From Acidobacteriaceae bacterium (lineage in GTDB: Bacteria > Acidobacteriota > Terriglobia > Terriglobales > Acidobacteriaceae), in the NCBI GenBank assembly GCA_030041515.1, contig JASHNS010000014.1:30424-94423 (forward strand): a stretch of DNA of 64,000 nucleotides. Direction: 5' to 3'. Each line of letters starts with the position of its first letter. The first letter of the stretch is position 1. The notes under the pieces were generated by a model that worked only from the letters and a program-made list of their open reading frames with translations, was not told the DNA's origin and did no database searches. Both the position numbers and the translations under genes were made by a program. Below, in pieces: positions 17,562 through 26,309 of this stretch.

Positions 17562-18162
17562 GCGCGATAACGACCGGCTGCCCATCACGTTCCACCACGC
17601 GTGCGCCAAAACCGCGCTCGCGGATGGCGCCGTAGTTGTATCCCGCGTCGCTGCCCCAGCACGCCCAGAAAATTAACGGCTCGCTGCCCGTGTTCACAAC
17701 GCGATGTGCATGTTCTCCCCGGATGTAATGGAGCGTCCCCGCCCTCATCTCTTCCGCTGAGGTGGAACGCTGGTCGTCCATTCGGATCAGCAGCCCCTTC
17801 CCCTGAACTCCGCAGTAATACTCGGCGCGGCTGCGGTTGGCGTGGAAATGCCCGTGCGTCATGAAGTACTCGTCCCCCACTTTGCCTGGCTGGAGGATCG
17901 TCACTCCCCAAAAGAGGCCCCCTTCGGTGCCCGCCGCGATCGGCAGCCAGGAACGCACGCGGTAAACCTCCAGCTGGGGATCCATGGCACGCAGTGCAGC
18001 CTGGTCCAGAAACAAGGGTTCCAGTTCTGCCAGCGTCTTCACGCTCTCCTTTGCTGGAGGGCCCAGGAGACGGCCGGCGGCCCAGTCCACCTGGATCGGA
18101 GCAGCGTCCGGCGCAAGAATCGTGCCGCCCTGTTTTTCCGTTGAGGTCGGTGTCTCCTTCAT
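17554..18162 (-). CDS. cupin-type (archaeal-like) glucose-6-phosphate isomerase, copy 2
   Basis: About 202 residues. The cupin metal site is complete: THGHFHANRSRAEYYCGVQG (two His and the Glu) and RGEHAHRVVNTG (last His), followed by PLIFWACWGSDAGYNYG. This is the PF06560 fold that isomerises glucose-6-phosphate and fructose-6-phosphate with a divalent metal. I chose ATG 18162; a TTG at 18183 would start slightly earlier and neither has a strong ribosome site. It is the first gene of a minus-strand operon of four and faces the MFS transporter across a 237-base divergent region with an operator-like palindrome. Confidence 0.8.
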   Translation of the reverse strand: MKETPTSTEKQGGTILAPDAAPIQVDWAAGRLLGPPAKESVKTLAELEPLFLDQAALRAMDPQLEVYRVRSWLPIAAGTEGGLFWGVTILQPGKVGDEYFMTHGHFHANRSRAEYYCGVQGKGLLIRMDDQRSTSAEEMRAGTLHYIRGEHAHRVVNTGSEPLIFWACWGSDAGYNYGAIRERGFGARVVERDGQPVVIAHG

Positions 18163-18181
18163 GGCTGCACCGGATAGTAGC

Positions 18182-18198
18182 AAACGAATTGTTCGTTT
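18182..18198. promoter_or_regulatory. palindromic operator in the divergent cupin/MFS promoter region
   Basis: AAACGAA-TTG-TTCGTTT is an exact 7-bp inverted repeat. The half-site TTCGTTT matches the TTCGTT seen at 20696 and the general TGTTCG/CGAACA character of GlpR/DeoR-type operators. It lies 20 bases upstream of the leftward cupin start and about 200 bases before the rightward MFS start. Confidence 0.55.
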
Positions 18199-18399
18199 TC
18201 AAGAATAGAGTAATTTGCGACTTTCTTTTTTGCCATAATCGCTTCTCATTTGCAGTTGTTTTTGACCTCTCCCTTGAATCTACCCAACACGACCGGCCAG
18301 CTCGCCGTGGCGCAGAGCTTACGAATTGAACCATTCGGCCGGTTTCGCACTCATCTTCCTTTCGTATATAAAAGATTCGTTCAAGTCGCAAAGCCACCC

Positions 18400-19776
18400 A
18401 TGCAGATCTCCGTAGTCGCCGATCAGTCCTCCGGCGGAGCCAGCGCCCGGTCTCCTCTGTATGTTCTTTTTCTCGCCGTAGTCGCCGCCATCTCAGGCTT
18501 TCTGTTCGGATTCGATACGGCCGTCATCAACGGAGTCCTGCTTTTTCTCCAGCGGCAGTTTTCGCTGTCGAATTTTGAGACCGAAGTTGCAGCCAGCGCC
18601 TTGTTGCTGGGCTGTCTGCTCGGTGCGGCCGGCGCCAGTCTGGTTGGAGATCGCATCGGCCGGAAAAAATCGCTGTTGCTGGCGGCCCTCCTGTTTGCGG
18701 TGTCGACGATCGGAGCCGCTCTGGCGAGTTCCCTCACGATCTTCGCAACGGGACGCCTGGTCGGCGGTCTCGCCATCGGCCTGGCTTCCGTCCTGACTCC
18801 TGTCTACATCGCCGAAATCTCTCCAGCCCATATCCGCGGCCGTCTCGTATCGATGAACCAGTTGGCGATTGTCGTCGGCATTCTCATCGCCTATCTGGTC
18901 AGCTGGAGCCTGGCCGGCCTAGGCACCAGCAGTTGGCGCTGGATGCTTGGGGTCGCTGCCATTCCAGCCGCGGCCTTTTTTGCCGGCCTCCTTTTCATTC
19001 CCGAGAGCCCGCGCTGGCTCATCAGCAATCGCCAGCGGGAAAAGGGCAGAGCTGTCCTCTCCCGCATTTACGGTCCGGAGCAGGCGGATCTTCAGGTGAG
19101 ACTCGTGGAGGAGGCGGCCGGCGGCGAAGCGGGCACCTGGAAAGAGGTTTTCGCCAGGCCGATGCGCCGCCCGCTGGCAGTCGCCATTGGACTCGCCATC
19201 GTATGCCAGATCACCGGCATCAATACCGTCCTCTACTACGGATCCATCCTGATCAGTCAGCATTTTCATGGTGAAAGCGCCAAAGCCGCCTTGATGGCCA
19301 ACGTCATCATCGGCTTCACCAATCTGGTTTGCACCATAGTCGCCCTGCGCTTCCTCGATCGCTGGGGGCGCCGCGTCATGCTGCTGACCGCATCCGCCGG
19401 CATGGCCGTGTCCCTGGCGGCCTTTGTCATTGCTTACCGTATCCCAGGGCTGTCGCCCCTGCTGATCCTCGCGTGCATTATCAGTTACACCGGCTTTTTC
19501 GCCTTTGCCATGGGACCGATTCCCTGGGTTGTTATCTCGGAGATCTTTCCGAACAAGATCCGCGGGCGAGCCGCCTCGATTGCTACTTCCACGCTGTGGA
19601 CCGGCACGCTGGTCGTTACCTTCACCTTTCTCTCCCTGGTCCGCGCCGTTGGCGTCTCCGGCACTTTCGCGATCTACGCAATTCTTTGTGTTGCCAGCTT
19701 CGTGTTTATATGGAAAATGGTTCCGGAGACCAAAGGTAAAACGCTGGAGCAGATTCAGCACGAATGGGAGGTCTGA
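18400..19776 (+). CDS. sugar porter family MFS transporter
   Basis: About 458 residues from ATG 18400 (MQISVVADQ); the longer frame adds 50 unlikely residues. Twelve hydrophobic segments are visible. Sugar porter signatures are present: GDRIGRKKSLLL after TM2-3, PESPRWLIS before the central loop, the TM7 segment QITGINTVLYYG, and the C-terminal PETKGKTLEQI. Such proteins import hexoses or pentoses by proton symport in the inner membrane. It lies directly before the DeoR regulator gene (4 bases apart) and divergent from the cupin operon. Confidence 0.9.
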   Translation: MQISVVADQSSGGASARSPLYVLFLAVVAAISGFLFGFDTAVINGVLLFLQRQFSLSNFETEVAASALLLGCLLGAAGASLVGDRIGRKKSLLLAALLFAVSTIGAALASSLTIFATGRLVGGLAIGLASVLTPVYIAEISPAHIRGRLVSMNQLAIVVGILIAYLVSWSLAGLGTSSWRWMLGVAAIPAAAFFAGLLFIPESPRWLISNRQREKGRAVLSRIYGPEQADLQVRLVEEAAGGEAGTWKEVFARPMRRPLAVAIGLAIVCQITGINTVLYYGSILISQHFHGESAKAALMANVIIGFTNLVCTIVALRFLDRWGRRVMLLTASAGMAVSLAAFVIAYRIPGLSPLLILACIISYTGFFAFAMGPIPWVVISEIFPNKIRGRAASIATSTLWTGTLVVTFTFLSLVRAVGVSGTFAIYAILCVASFVFIWKMVPETKGKTLEQIQHEWEV

Positions 19777-19779
19777 CGC

Positions 19780-20622
19780 GTGGTTAAGCGAAAAAAGCGC
19801 AAGGCAACGGCGAAACCTGCGGCTGAGCCGGCTGAAGCCTCCCAGAGCGGTCAGCAGCACCGGTTCAACTGCATCCTCACCGGACTGCAGGAAAGCGGCT
19901 CGGTCGCCGTCGATGATCTGAGCGATCGGCTCGGCGTTTCAGTCGTGACCATTCGCCGCGATCTGGACCTCCTCGAGCAGCAGGGACTTCTGCGCCGAAC
20001 CCATGGTGGCGCTGCTTCGATTGAGCCGCTTTTCTATGAGCCATTCCGGAAAGACCGTTCGTTCCAGGAACAGGTGGAGCGGCAGGCCGGCGAAAAGAGG
20101 CGCATTGGCCGCGCCGCTGCCGCGCTCATCGGTCCCGGCGAAACCATTGCCATCACTCCCGGCACAACCACCGCCGAGATCATTCGCGGCATTCCGCTCA
20201 ACAGCAAAATTACGGTCGTCACCAACACCGCCAACATTGCCATGGAGTTGTCAAAGCGCAAGGACGTCAGCGTCTTTGTGACTGGCGGTCTTCTGCGCGG
20301 CGACTGGTTTTCGCTCGTAGGGCCTACAGCGATTCGTAGCCTCGAAAACATGCTCATCCACATCATGTTCATCGGCGCAGACGGCATCGACGCCAAATGG
20401 GGCGTCAGCTGCTTCAGCTCCGATGAGGCAGAATTGAACGGCACGATGGCGCGCCACTCCCGCCGCCACATCGCGGTCGTCGACCATACCAAGTTCGGCG
20501 TCATCGGCAATTGGCGTATCTGCGAGACATCGGCTCTTCAGACGCTGATTACCGATTCCGGCGCCACCGACGAGATGATTGCTCCCTACCAAAAGCTGGG
20601 CATTGAAGTCATCCGCGTCTGA
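19780..20622 (+). CDS. DeoR/GlpR family transcriptional regulator
   Basis: 280 residues from GTG 19780 with GGGAGG about 8 bases upstream. After a basic 25-residue tail, the DeoR winged helix is plain: ILTGLQESGSVAVDDLSDRL, then GVSVVTIRRDLDLLEQQGLL and RRTHGGA. The DeoRC effector domain follows with ALIGPGETIAITPGTTTAE, TNTANIAMEL, VTGGLLRGDWFSLVGP and FIGADGID. Members repress sugar operons and are released by a phosphorylated sugar. Co-transcribed with the sugar transporter. I propose that it binds the related elements at 3572, 6747, 12902, 18182 and 20686 (inference). Confidence 0.9.
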   Translation: MVKRKKRKATAKPAAEPAEASQSGQQHRFNCILTGLQESGSVAVDDLSDRLGVSVVTIRRDLDLLEQQGLLRRTHGGAASIEPLFYEPFRKDRSFQEQVERQAGEKRRIGRAAAALIGPGETIAITPGTTTAEIIRGIPLNSKITVVTNTANIAMELSKRKDVSVFVTGGLLRGDWFSLVGPTAIRSLENMLIHIMFIGADGIDAKWGVSCFSSDEAELNGTMARHSRRHIAVVDHTKFGVIGNWRICETSALQTLITDSGATDEMIAPYQKLGIEVIRV

Positions 20623-20685
20623 AGGCCCCGGGGACGCTCCCGCCACATTCGCATTCCGCGCTCTTCACGCCTGAGCGCTCTCGCT

Positions 20686-20750
20686 CCCGCAATGTTCGTT
20701 ATAGCCTTAAACGATCTTTTTCTGGATCGAGTTTGACGCAAATGTTCTCC
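20686..20750. promoter_or_regulatory. composite operator with three half-sites before the second six-hairpin glycosidase
   Basis: CCCGCAATGTTCGTTATAG, then TTAAACGATCTTTTTCTGG ending at 20725, repeat the layout of the 6747-6786 element with the same 11-base separation between TGTTC and AAACGATC. A third half-site, CGCAAATGTTCT at 20737-20748, is identical to 6748-6759. It lies inside the spacer of the putative promoter at 20733-20762, where bound repressor would block polymerase. Confidence 0.6.
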
Positions 20751-20762
20751 AATCACTATCAT
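20733..20762 (+). promoter_or_regulatory. putative sigma70 promoter for the 20804 gene
   Basis: TTGACG (20733-20738) and TATCAT (20757-20762) are separated by 18 bases, close to the primary sigma consensus, and the start codon is 42 bases downstream. The third operator half-site lies between the two boxes. Confidence 0.55.
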
Positions 20763-20803
20763 TTAGCCGAATCGAGAGACGCTTTGCGATCCGAGGACAC
20801 ACG

Positions 20804-23005
20804 ATGAAACGTCGCAGTTTCCTGAAGCTCTCCGCAGGCACTGCCGCTGCGGCCGGCGCCAGTGCCTTCCCGGCCACTTCCTCTGCAGCGCGCCGATCGC
20901 TTCCTGGCATCCCGTCGCTCGCCGATCTCGCCAGCGTGCGGATGCCGCACACTTTCATGGAGCTCTTCAACCTCCCGATCGCGATGAACGACTGGGGATA
21001 TGCGCAGACCGTCAAGTCCGTTTCCGCCATCAGCGCCGTCGGATTCCCGCCTTACGCCTGCTGCGGGATACCCGATGTCCCCTGGAGTCCGGGATTTCTG
21101 ACGACGTGCGAGCTCTTCGTCAATGACAGCTTTGCCGCCTTGTCCGACGACCCCGCCCAGGCGGTGACCTACCAGTGGTTTCCTCATTGCGTAGTACGCG
21201 AGCAGACCGTGGACGAAATCCGCTTCCGCACAACCATGTTCGTGCCGCCGCAGGCGCGGGCCGTTCTCGAGAAGATCGAGATTCGCAACGTCTCTTCCCA
21301 GGCCCGGACCGTCACGCTGGGCTTCGATATGCGAGCCGCCGTCGCGAAGAAGACCACCACGTGGTTTACGAATCTTCCCGGCGAAGGCGACAATCTCAGC
21401 TCCTGGGACGCCTCTCATGGCCGCATCAGCTGGACTGCGCAGCACTCGCAGGCCGCCTGCGCGCAGGGTATCCATCCTCCGGCCCATGAAGTTGTGGGCG
21501 GCAACGTGCTCCGGTATCATCTCACCCTCAATCCTGGCGAGTCTCGTGAGCTTCACTTTGTCTGTGCCCTGGCGCCGACGGCCGCTGAAGCGAATTCGAT
21601 GCATGACCGGCTCCAGACCGATTTCGCCCGGGTCGAAAGCGAGAGCGAAAGGCGGTTCGAGCAACTGATCCATTCGGCGTACACGCCCGGCAACAGCGAT
21701 TTCTCCGGCAGCCTGCCGCGTCTGGAAACCAACAGCGAAGCGCTCTGGAACCTGTGGCAAAACGGGCTGAGAAATCTGCTCACTGCGCGCCGCCGCTCGC
21801 CTGATTCCGCCTACGGCCCTGCGCTTCTTACGCTCAGCGGCCACGTTCTTCCCACTCTCAGCTTTCCCTGGGATACTTCCCTCAGCAGCCTCAGCCTCGC
21901 GCTCCTCGATCCTGAGCCCATGCGCAACCTGGTCGAAATCTGGTTCCAGCGCGACATGCATCAGCATCTCGCCACCGATTACATCAGCGGGGAGGCAATC
22001 GGCCCGTGGTACGCCGTCAACGACATGGCGATCATTCGGTGCTCGCAGGACTATCTGCGCATCACCGGGGACTTCCAGTGGCTCGACAAATCCATCGCCG
22101 GCAAGCCGGTGCTCGATCACTTGCTTGACCACGCGGCGTACTGGAAAAAGTTAGCCGGCCAAAACGGCCTGGCCGATTACGGCCACATCTCCAATCTGCT
22201 CGAAGTCGTCAGCACCTATATCCACGAAGTTGCCGGCATGAATGCGGGCAACGTTTCGAGCATGCGTTTTGTAGCCGAACTTTTGGATCGCCGCGGCCGC
22301 AGCAGCGAGGCGGCACAGCTGCGCACCGAGGCAACGGCTCTCGCCCGGCGCATCAACTCCGTGCTCTACGTGCAGGGCAAAGGCTGGTGGCGTGCTGGCC
22401 AGCCCGATGGCTCCTTCCATGAGGTCCGCCATTGCTATGACTTCCTCGCTGTACTCGACAACATGAGCGAGGACCTCAGCGACCAGCAGAAACGCGAAAT
22501 GGCGCATTTCTTCTGGACGCAGCTCGCCTCAAAGAAATGGATGCGCGCGCTCGCCAGCGGCGATCCGGATGCCACCTGGAACGTGCGTCCCGACCACAGC
22601 TGCCTCGGCGCCTACACCGCGTGGCCGCCGGAGTGCGCCAAAGGCCTCTTCAAAATCGACGACCCCGCGCGCATCGCGACCTGGCTGGCGGAGGTCGCCA
22701 AAGCCGGCAATCAGGGCCCCATCGGCCAGGCTCACTACGTTGAACAGGTGGTCCCGCCGCTGAAGGGCGGCGCTTACAAAGCCTCCAACGACGCGCCGTT
22801 TATCGAGGACTGGTGCGCCATCTCCGGGGGCGCCTTCATCGACATGGTGGTCGAGTCGATCTTCGGAGTGGCCCCGTCGCTTTACAACGGAATCCATGCG
22901 ACTCCGAAGCTCGCGGCGTTCGATCCTGGCGCGCGACTGGAGGGCTTCCGCTACCAGGGCGGTGTCTACAGCGTTTCGCAGGCCGGCGTTACGCGTTCGA
23001 GCTAG
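20804..23005 (+). CDS. Tat-exported six-hairpin glycosidase-like protein (GH63/GH37-like core), copy 2
   Basis: 733 residues. The twin-arginine signal MKRRSFLKLSAGTAAAAGAS starts the protein. A beta-sandwich N-terminal domain (to ~270) is followed by an (alpha/alpha)6 catalytic-type domain containing LSFPWDTSLSSLSLALLDPE, EAIGPWYAVNDMA, WKKLAGQNGLADYGHISNLLE and the C-terminal ENxxxH-like substitution APFIEDWCAISGGAFIDMVVESIFG. The WDTS segment resembles the WDS/T of trehalase/GH63 relatives. Substrate unknown; location periplasmic. It follows a well-defined promoter/operator, and its 3' end overlaps the convergent esterase gene by 17 bases. Confidence 0.75.
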   Translation: MKRRSFLKLSAGTAAAAGASAFPATSSAARRSLPGIPSLADLASVRMPHTFMELFNLPIAMNDWGYAQTVKSVSAISAVGFPPYACCGIPDVPWSPGFLTTCELFVNDSFAALSDDPAQAVTYQWFPHCVVREQTVDEIRFRTTMFVPPQARAVLEKIEIRNVSSQARTVTLGFDMRAAVAKKTTTWFTNLPGEGDNLSSWDASHGRISWTAQHSQAACAQGIHPPAHEVVGGNVLRYHLTLNPGESRELHFVCALAPTAAEANSMHDRLQTDFARVESESERRFEQLIHSAYTPGNSDFSGSLPRLETNSEALWNLWQNGLRNLLTARRRSPDSAYGPALLTLSGHVLPTLSFPWDTSLSSLSLALLDPEPMRNLVEIWFQRDMHQHLATDYISGEAIGPWYAVNDMAIIRCSQDYLRITGDFQWLDKSIAGKPVLDHLLDHAAYWKKLAGQNGLADYGHISNLLEVVSTYIHEVAGMNAGNVSSMRFVAELLDRRGRSSEAAQLRTEATALARRINSVLYVQGKGWWRAGQPDGSFHEVRHCYDFLAVLDNMSEDLSDQQKREMAHFFWTQLASKKWMRALASGDPDATWNVRPDHSCLGAYTAWPPECAKGLFKIDDPARIATWLAEVAKAGNQGPIGQAHYVEQVVPPLKGGAYKASNDAPFIEDWCAISGGAFIDMVVESIFGVAPSLYNGIHATPKLAAFDPGARLEGFRYQGGVYSVSQAGVTRSS

Positions 23006-23804
23006 CTGCACCTCCCGCCTCAATCTCCTCGATGAAACGGAATGTGCGGCGCACGTGCTCCTGCCAGTATTCCCAGGTGTGTCCGCCGCCGTGCTCTTCG
23101 TACGTGTGCGGAATGTTCAGATCGAGGAGTGCCCTGTGCAGGTCCCGGTTCCCCTCCAGCAGAGAATCCTCGCGCCCGCAGTCGAAGCGAATCGGCGGCA
23201 GCATCGCCCGATTTTTGTTTGCCCAGTGCAGGATTTCTGCGTTCGCCTCGCCGGCCGGCAGATATTCTTCCACCGGCTCCTGCACGAAGGCTCGCAGATC
23301 CTGAATCCGAGTCACCGCCGAATGAGCCGAAATGCCCTTCACCTTCGGCGCATGCTTCATGCCCATCCGCAGCGCTCCGTAGCCGCCCATCGAAAGCCCG
23401 GCCAGGTAGAACCGGTCCGTTCTCACCCCTGGCAGCACTTCGCCGATGAATCCCGGAACGTCCTCCATAATCCACGCTTCGGCGTCAGAGTCCCGATGCG
23501 CGATGTAACCGCTGCCCTCGCCCCAAAGCCCATCCGAGGGCATCGCAATCGCGAACGAGCGGACGGACCCGGAACCCATCATCTCCGCCGCCGTCTCCGG
23601 CGCATGGCCGCAGGCCCACCAGTTCCAGTGGCTGCCGTACACGCCGTGCAGCAGGATCAGCAGCGGCAACTCGCGGCTGCCTGCATCCGGCACATACAGC
23701 GTCATGTCCCCGCGCCGGCCCAGAGCGGGCGAGTACAGCGTGGCAAATCGAACGCCCGCGGCGTTCACCGGCTCCGAAACGTTCGCGTTGCGGTAGCGGC
23801 TCAC
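22989..23804 (-). CDS. alpha/beta-hydrolase esterase (esterase D/FrmB, CE1-like)
   Basis: 271 residues. LLILLHGVYGSHWNWW provides the oxyanion loop, FYLAGLSMGGYGAL the GxSxGG nucleophile elbow, IRFDCGREDSLL the Asp region and HGGGHTWEYWQEHV the His. No signal peptide is obvious. CE1-type enzymes remove acetyl or feruloyl groups from sugars, or hydrolyse S-formylglutathione. The start ATG overlaps the stop of the DUF paralogue by 4 bases (ATGA), so the two are translated together and probably act on the same decorated glycan. Confidence 0.85.
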   Translation of the reverse strand: MSRYRNANVSEPVNAAGVRFATLYSPALGRRGDMTLYVPDAGSRELPLLILLHGVYGSHWNWWACGHAPETAAEMMGSGSVRSFAIAMPSDGLWGEGSGYIAHRDSDAEAWIMEDVPGFIGEVLPGVRTDRFYLAGLSMGGYGALRMGMKHAPKVKGISAHSAVTRIQDLRAFVQEPVEEYLPAGEANAEILHWANKNRAMLPPIRFDCGREDSLLEGNRDLHRALLDLNIPHTYEEHGGGHTWEYWQEHVRRTFRFIEEIEAGGAASSNA

Positions 23805-24940
23805 GGCTTCTCCGCGGCCTGGTCTTCAGCGACGGGCATCGGCATCCGAATCGCCCGCGGGAAATAAATATCCGTCTCCGTCGCCAGCTTCGGCACCGCG
23901 AACGTATTGCAGACATACGTAAACACCAGATCGCCGCGCTCGAATTCCGGATGTTCCTTCGCCGCGTAGCAGAAGGTGTCTTTGTCGTAGCGGGGATTTC
24001 CGGGCACCATCTCGGGGACCGTGTAGATTATCTTTCCCGTACTCCACGGCCCCGTGGGAGAGGACGCCGTGCGCAGCAGGATATGATTCGAAAATGCCTG
24101 CGGATCGAACATCACCGCGACCCACTTCTTCAACTCGGGATGGTAACGAATCGACAGCTCCGAGATTCCCGGCGACATCACCGCCTTCGCGTTGGATGGA
24201 TCGAATCCCTGCTGCCATTCCCCGCCGCGCGCCAGATATTCCAGGTTGGCCTGCGGATTGTTGAGCCCGCTCAGCGGAAGCCTCGACGCAATGAGCGGTC
24301 GCCCGTCCTTCTCATCCAGTGCGAAAATGTCCGCGTATTTCCCGGCCACCACGGCGCTGGCTGAAGGGTAGGCATGCGCGCCGTTCGCCACCAGCGGGAA
24401 ATAGCGGATCTTCCAGGCCAGCGGATTCGCGCCCGGAGAATCGATTCGCGCCAGATCCGTCCCGCAGGTCGCAAACCCCATCGCCGAGGCCGGATTCGCC
24501 AGCCGCACGCACAGCAGCGTGATCCACAATTTGTTGTTGGCCCGGAATCCATCCAGCGCCCAGTACCAGGTGTGCCTGTCCTGCGGCGCGAAAAAACTCA
24601 CCGGATTTCCCTGGGCATCTTTCCGGATGAAATACCGGATCTGCCACTTGCCCTGCCTGCAGGTCGAAATCCCGATGGTGTTGTGAACCATCACCGGGCT
24701 GTTGCCATGCACAACGCGATGCCTGCCGTACAGTGTGTCCCCGAAGATCCACACATCCAGGCCGCCTCGAAGGGGAATGGAATACGCGGCATCGGCCCCT
24801 TGCCAGCCGTCGTGTTGTCCTGCCTGCAGCGGAAATTGGGGGGTGCACGCCGCGTCCGGTCCCGCAGCCCACACCGTGCCGCTGCACAACAGAAGAAGAA
24901 TCCCGGGCAGAAATCGCCACGGAAAAATAAAATGCCGCAT
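23801..24940 (-). CDS. secreted beta-propeller protein (DUF4185/DUF5005-like), copy 2
   Basis: About 379 residues from ATG 24940, which opens a signal peptide (MRHFIFPWRFLPGILLLLCS...VWA). The mature part has GWQGADAAYSIPLRGGLDVW, IFGDTLYG, VHNTIGI and FCYAAKEHPEFE, matching the protein at 13284-14471 along its length. Function unknown; a glycan-binding or glycosidase-like propeller is possible. Translationally coupled to the esterase. The upstream extension of the open frame overlaps the divergent mutarotase-like gene and is not supported. Confidence 0.7.
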   Translation of the reverse strand: MRHFIFPWRFLPGILLLLCSGTVWAAGPDAACTPQFPLQAGQHDGWQGADAAYSIPLRGGLDVWIFGDTLYGRHRVVHGNSPVMVHNTIGISTCRQGKWQIRYFIRKDAQGNPVSFFAPQDRHTWYWALDGFRANNKLWITLLCVRLANPASAMGFATCGTDLARIDSPGANPLAWKIRYFPLVANGAHAYPSASAVVAGKYADIFALDEKDGRPLIASRLPLSGLNNPQANLEYLARGGEWQQGFDPSNAKAVMSPGISELSIRYHPELKKWVAVMFDPQAFSNHILLRTASSPTGPWSTGKIIYTVPEMVPGNPRYDKDTFCYAAKEHPEFERGDLVFTYVCNTFAVPKLATETDIYFPRAIRMPMPVAEDQAAEKP

Positions 24941-25048
24941 GAAAGACTTTGCCTCAGCCTCTGATGCTATCGCACCGGATGTTGTGCCGCGGGGAACAGG
25001 GGAATCATGCAACGCGACCCGACGAAAGCTGCCAAAGGAGCGCCCCTC

Positions 25049-26239
25049 ATGGAATGCCGCCCCATCCGGTGGCGAGGCCGCGCTGGTTGTTTCCTCGCCA
25101 ACGAGGTCGTGGAACTGACCCATCTGACGGGCGGCGGCCAGATTCCGGAGTTTCGCTTCCGTGACTTACTGGAGTCGAACCCGTACTGGATTCCAGGGTG
25201 GCACAGCCGGGAAGCGAAGCCATCCTGTGGTTCCAGTGCCAAAGCACGCTACGGTCCTCCCGAAGTCGGCAGGCTTCTGAGCGTGATTGCCGGACACAGT
25301 CTTTGCCTCGGAACCTTCGGCATGCCTTCACCGGCAGAAGTTCGTGCCGGCGCCGTTCTCCATGGAGACGCCGGAGTGCTGCCGTGGACTTCGAAGCTGA
25401 TCCGGCGCCCGCGCTCGGCGGAAATTCGCCTCGGCGTTCGCATTCCGCAGGCGGGGTTGACATTCAGGCGGACGCTTTCGCTCTTTCCCGGAGAATCGGT
25501 CGTGCGTGTGAGCGAAACGGTGTCGAACCTGCTCGCGACCGATCAGTGGATTCAGTGGCAGCAGCACGTGGCATTGAGCGCCTCGTTTCTCGTTCCCGAA
25601 CATTCTTACGTCGCTCTCCCGGGCAGGCGTGGCATCACGGATCCCGGCGGATATGAAGGGCATGAGTTGTTGCAGAAAGACCGGGAATTCGTGTGGCCGC
25701 ATGCACCCGGCGTCGATGGAAAAGCTTGCGATCTCCAAAATCCGTTTCTCCGATCCGGTGCGGGATTCGTTGCGGGCGTTGAACTGGATCAACAGCGCGA
25801 ATACGGCTTCATCTGCGCAGTGAATCGGACGTTGGCCGTTGCGTTCGGCTGCGTTTTTCTTCGGAGAGATTTTCCGTGGGTGACCATTTGGGAGGAAAAT
25901 CGGGCGCGCACATCTTCGCCGTGGAACTGCGCCGAGCAAGCGAGAGCCCTCGAGTTTGGCGTCTCGCCCCTCCCCGCGGGGCGCGAGGAGATGATCCGCC
26001 GTGGGAACCTGTTCGGCATTCCCACCACCGTGCGACTTTCTGCTAAAGCGCACCTCTGCCGGAACTACCTTATCTTTCTCGCGCGCTTACGGCGGAATCC
26101 CCAGAGCGTCGCTGACGTGACCTGCAGCAACAACGCGATCCAGTTGTTCTCGCCGCAGGGTACGCAGATCGCCAATCTTGCAGCAAAGGGTGTCCGGCGA
26201 ATGTTCAGCCAGGAAATTGCTGCACGCGATCGATGTTGA
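25049..26239 (+). CDS. galactose mutarotase-fold protein (DUF4432-like)
   Basis: About 396 residues from ATG 25049, which has AAAGGAG exactly 8 bases upstream; ATG 25007 would add 14 residues. The N-terminus LANEVVELTHLTGGGQIPEF, the middle LSLFPGESVVRVSETVSNL and QWIQWQQHVALSASFL are typical of the aldose-1-epimerase-like beta-sandwich superfamily. No signal peptide. Exact reaction unknown; it could be a sugar epimerase or a glycan-binding protein. It diverges from the esterase/DUF operon and converges on the GH31 gene. Confidence 0.65.
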   Translation: MECRPIRWRGRAGCFLANEVVELTHLTGGGQIPEFRFRDLLESNPYWIPGWHSREAKPSCGSSAKARYGPPEVGRLLSVIAGHSLCLGTFGMPSPAEVRAGAVLHGDAGVLPWTSKLIRRPRSAEIRLGVRIPQAGLTFRRTLSLFPGESVVRVSETVSNLLATDQWIQWQQHVALSASFLVPEHSYVALPGRRGITDPGGYEGHELLQKDREFVWPHAPGVDGKACDLQNPFLRSGAGFVAGVELDQQREYGFICAVNRTLAVAFGCVFLRRDFPWVTIWEENRARTSSPWNCAEQARALEFGVSPLPAGREEMIRRGNLFGIPTTVRLSAKAHLCRNYLIFLARLRRNPQSVADVTCSNNAIQLFSPQGTQIANLAAKGVRRMFSQEIAARDRC

Positions 26240-26309
26240 TATCTCCGAGCGAACGGCGACCCGGCCCGGCATGGAACCCAGGCCGCGGACAGCTGCGGCG
26301 AACGCGCGC

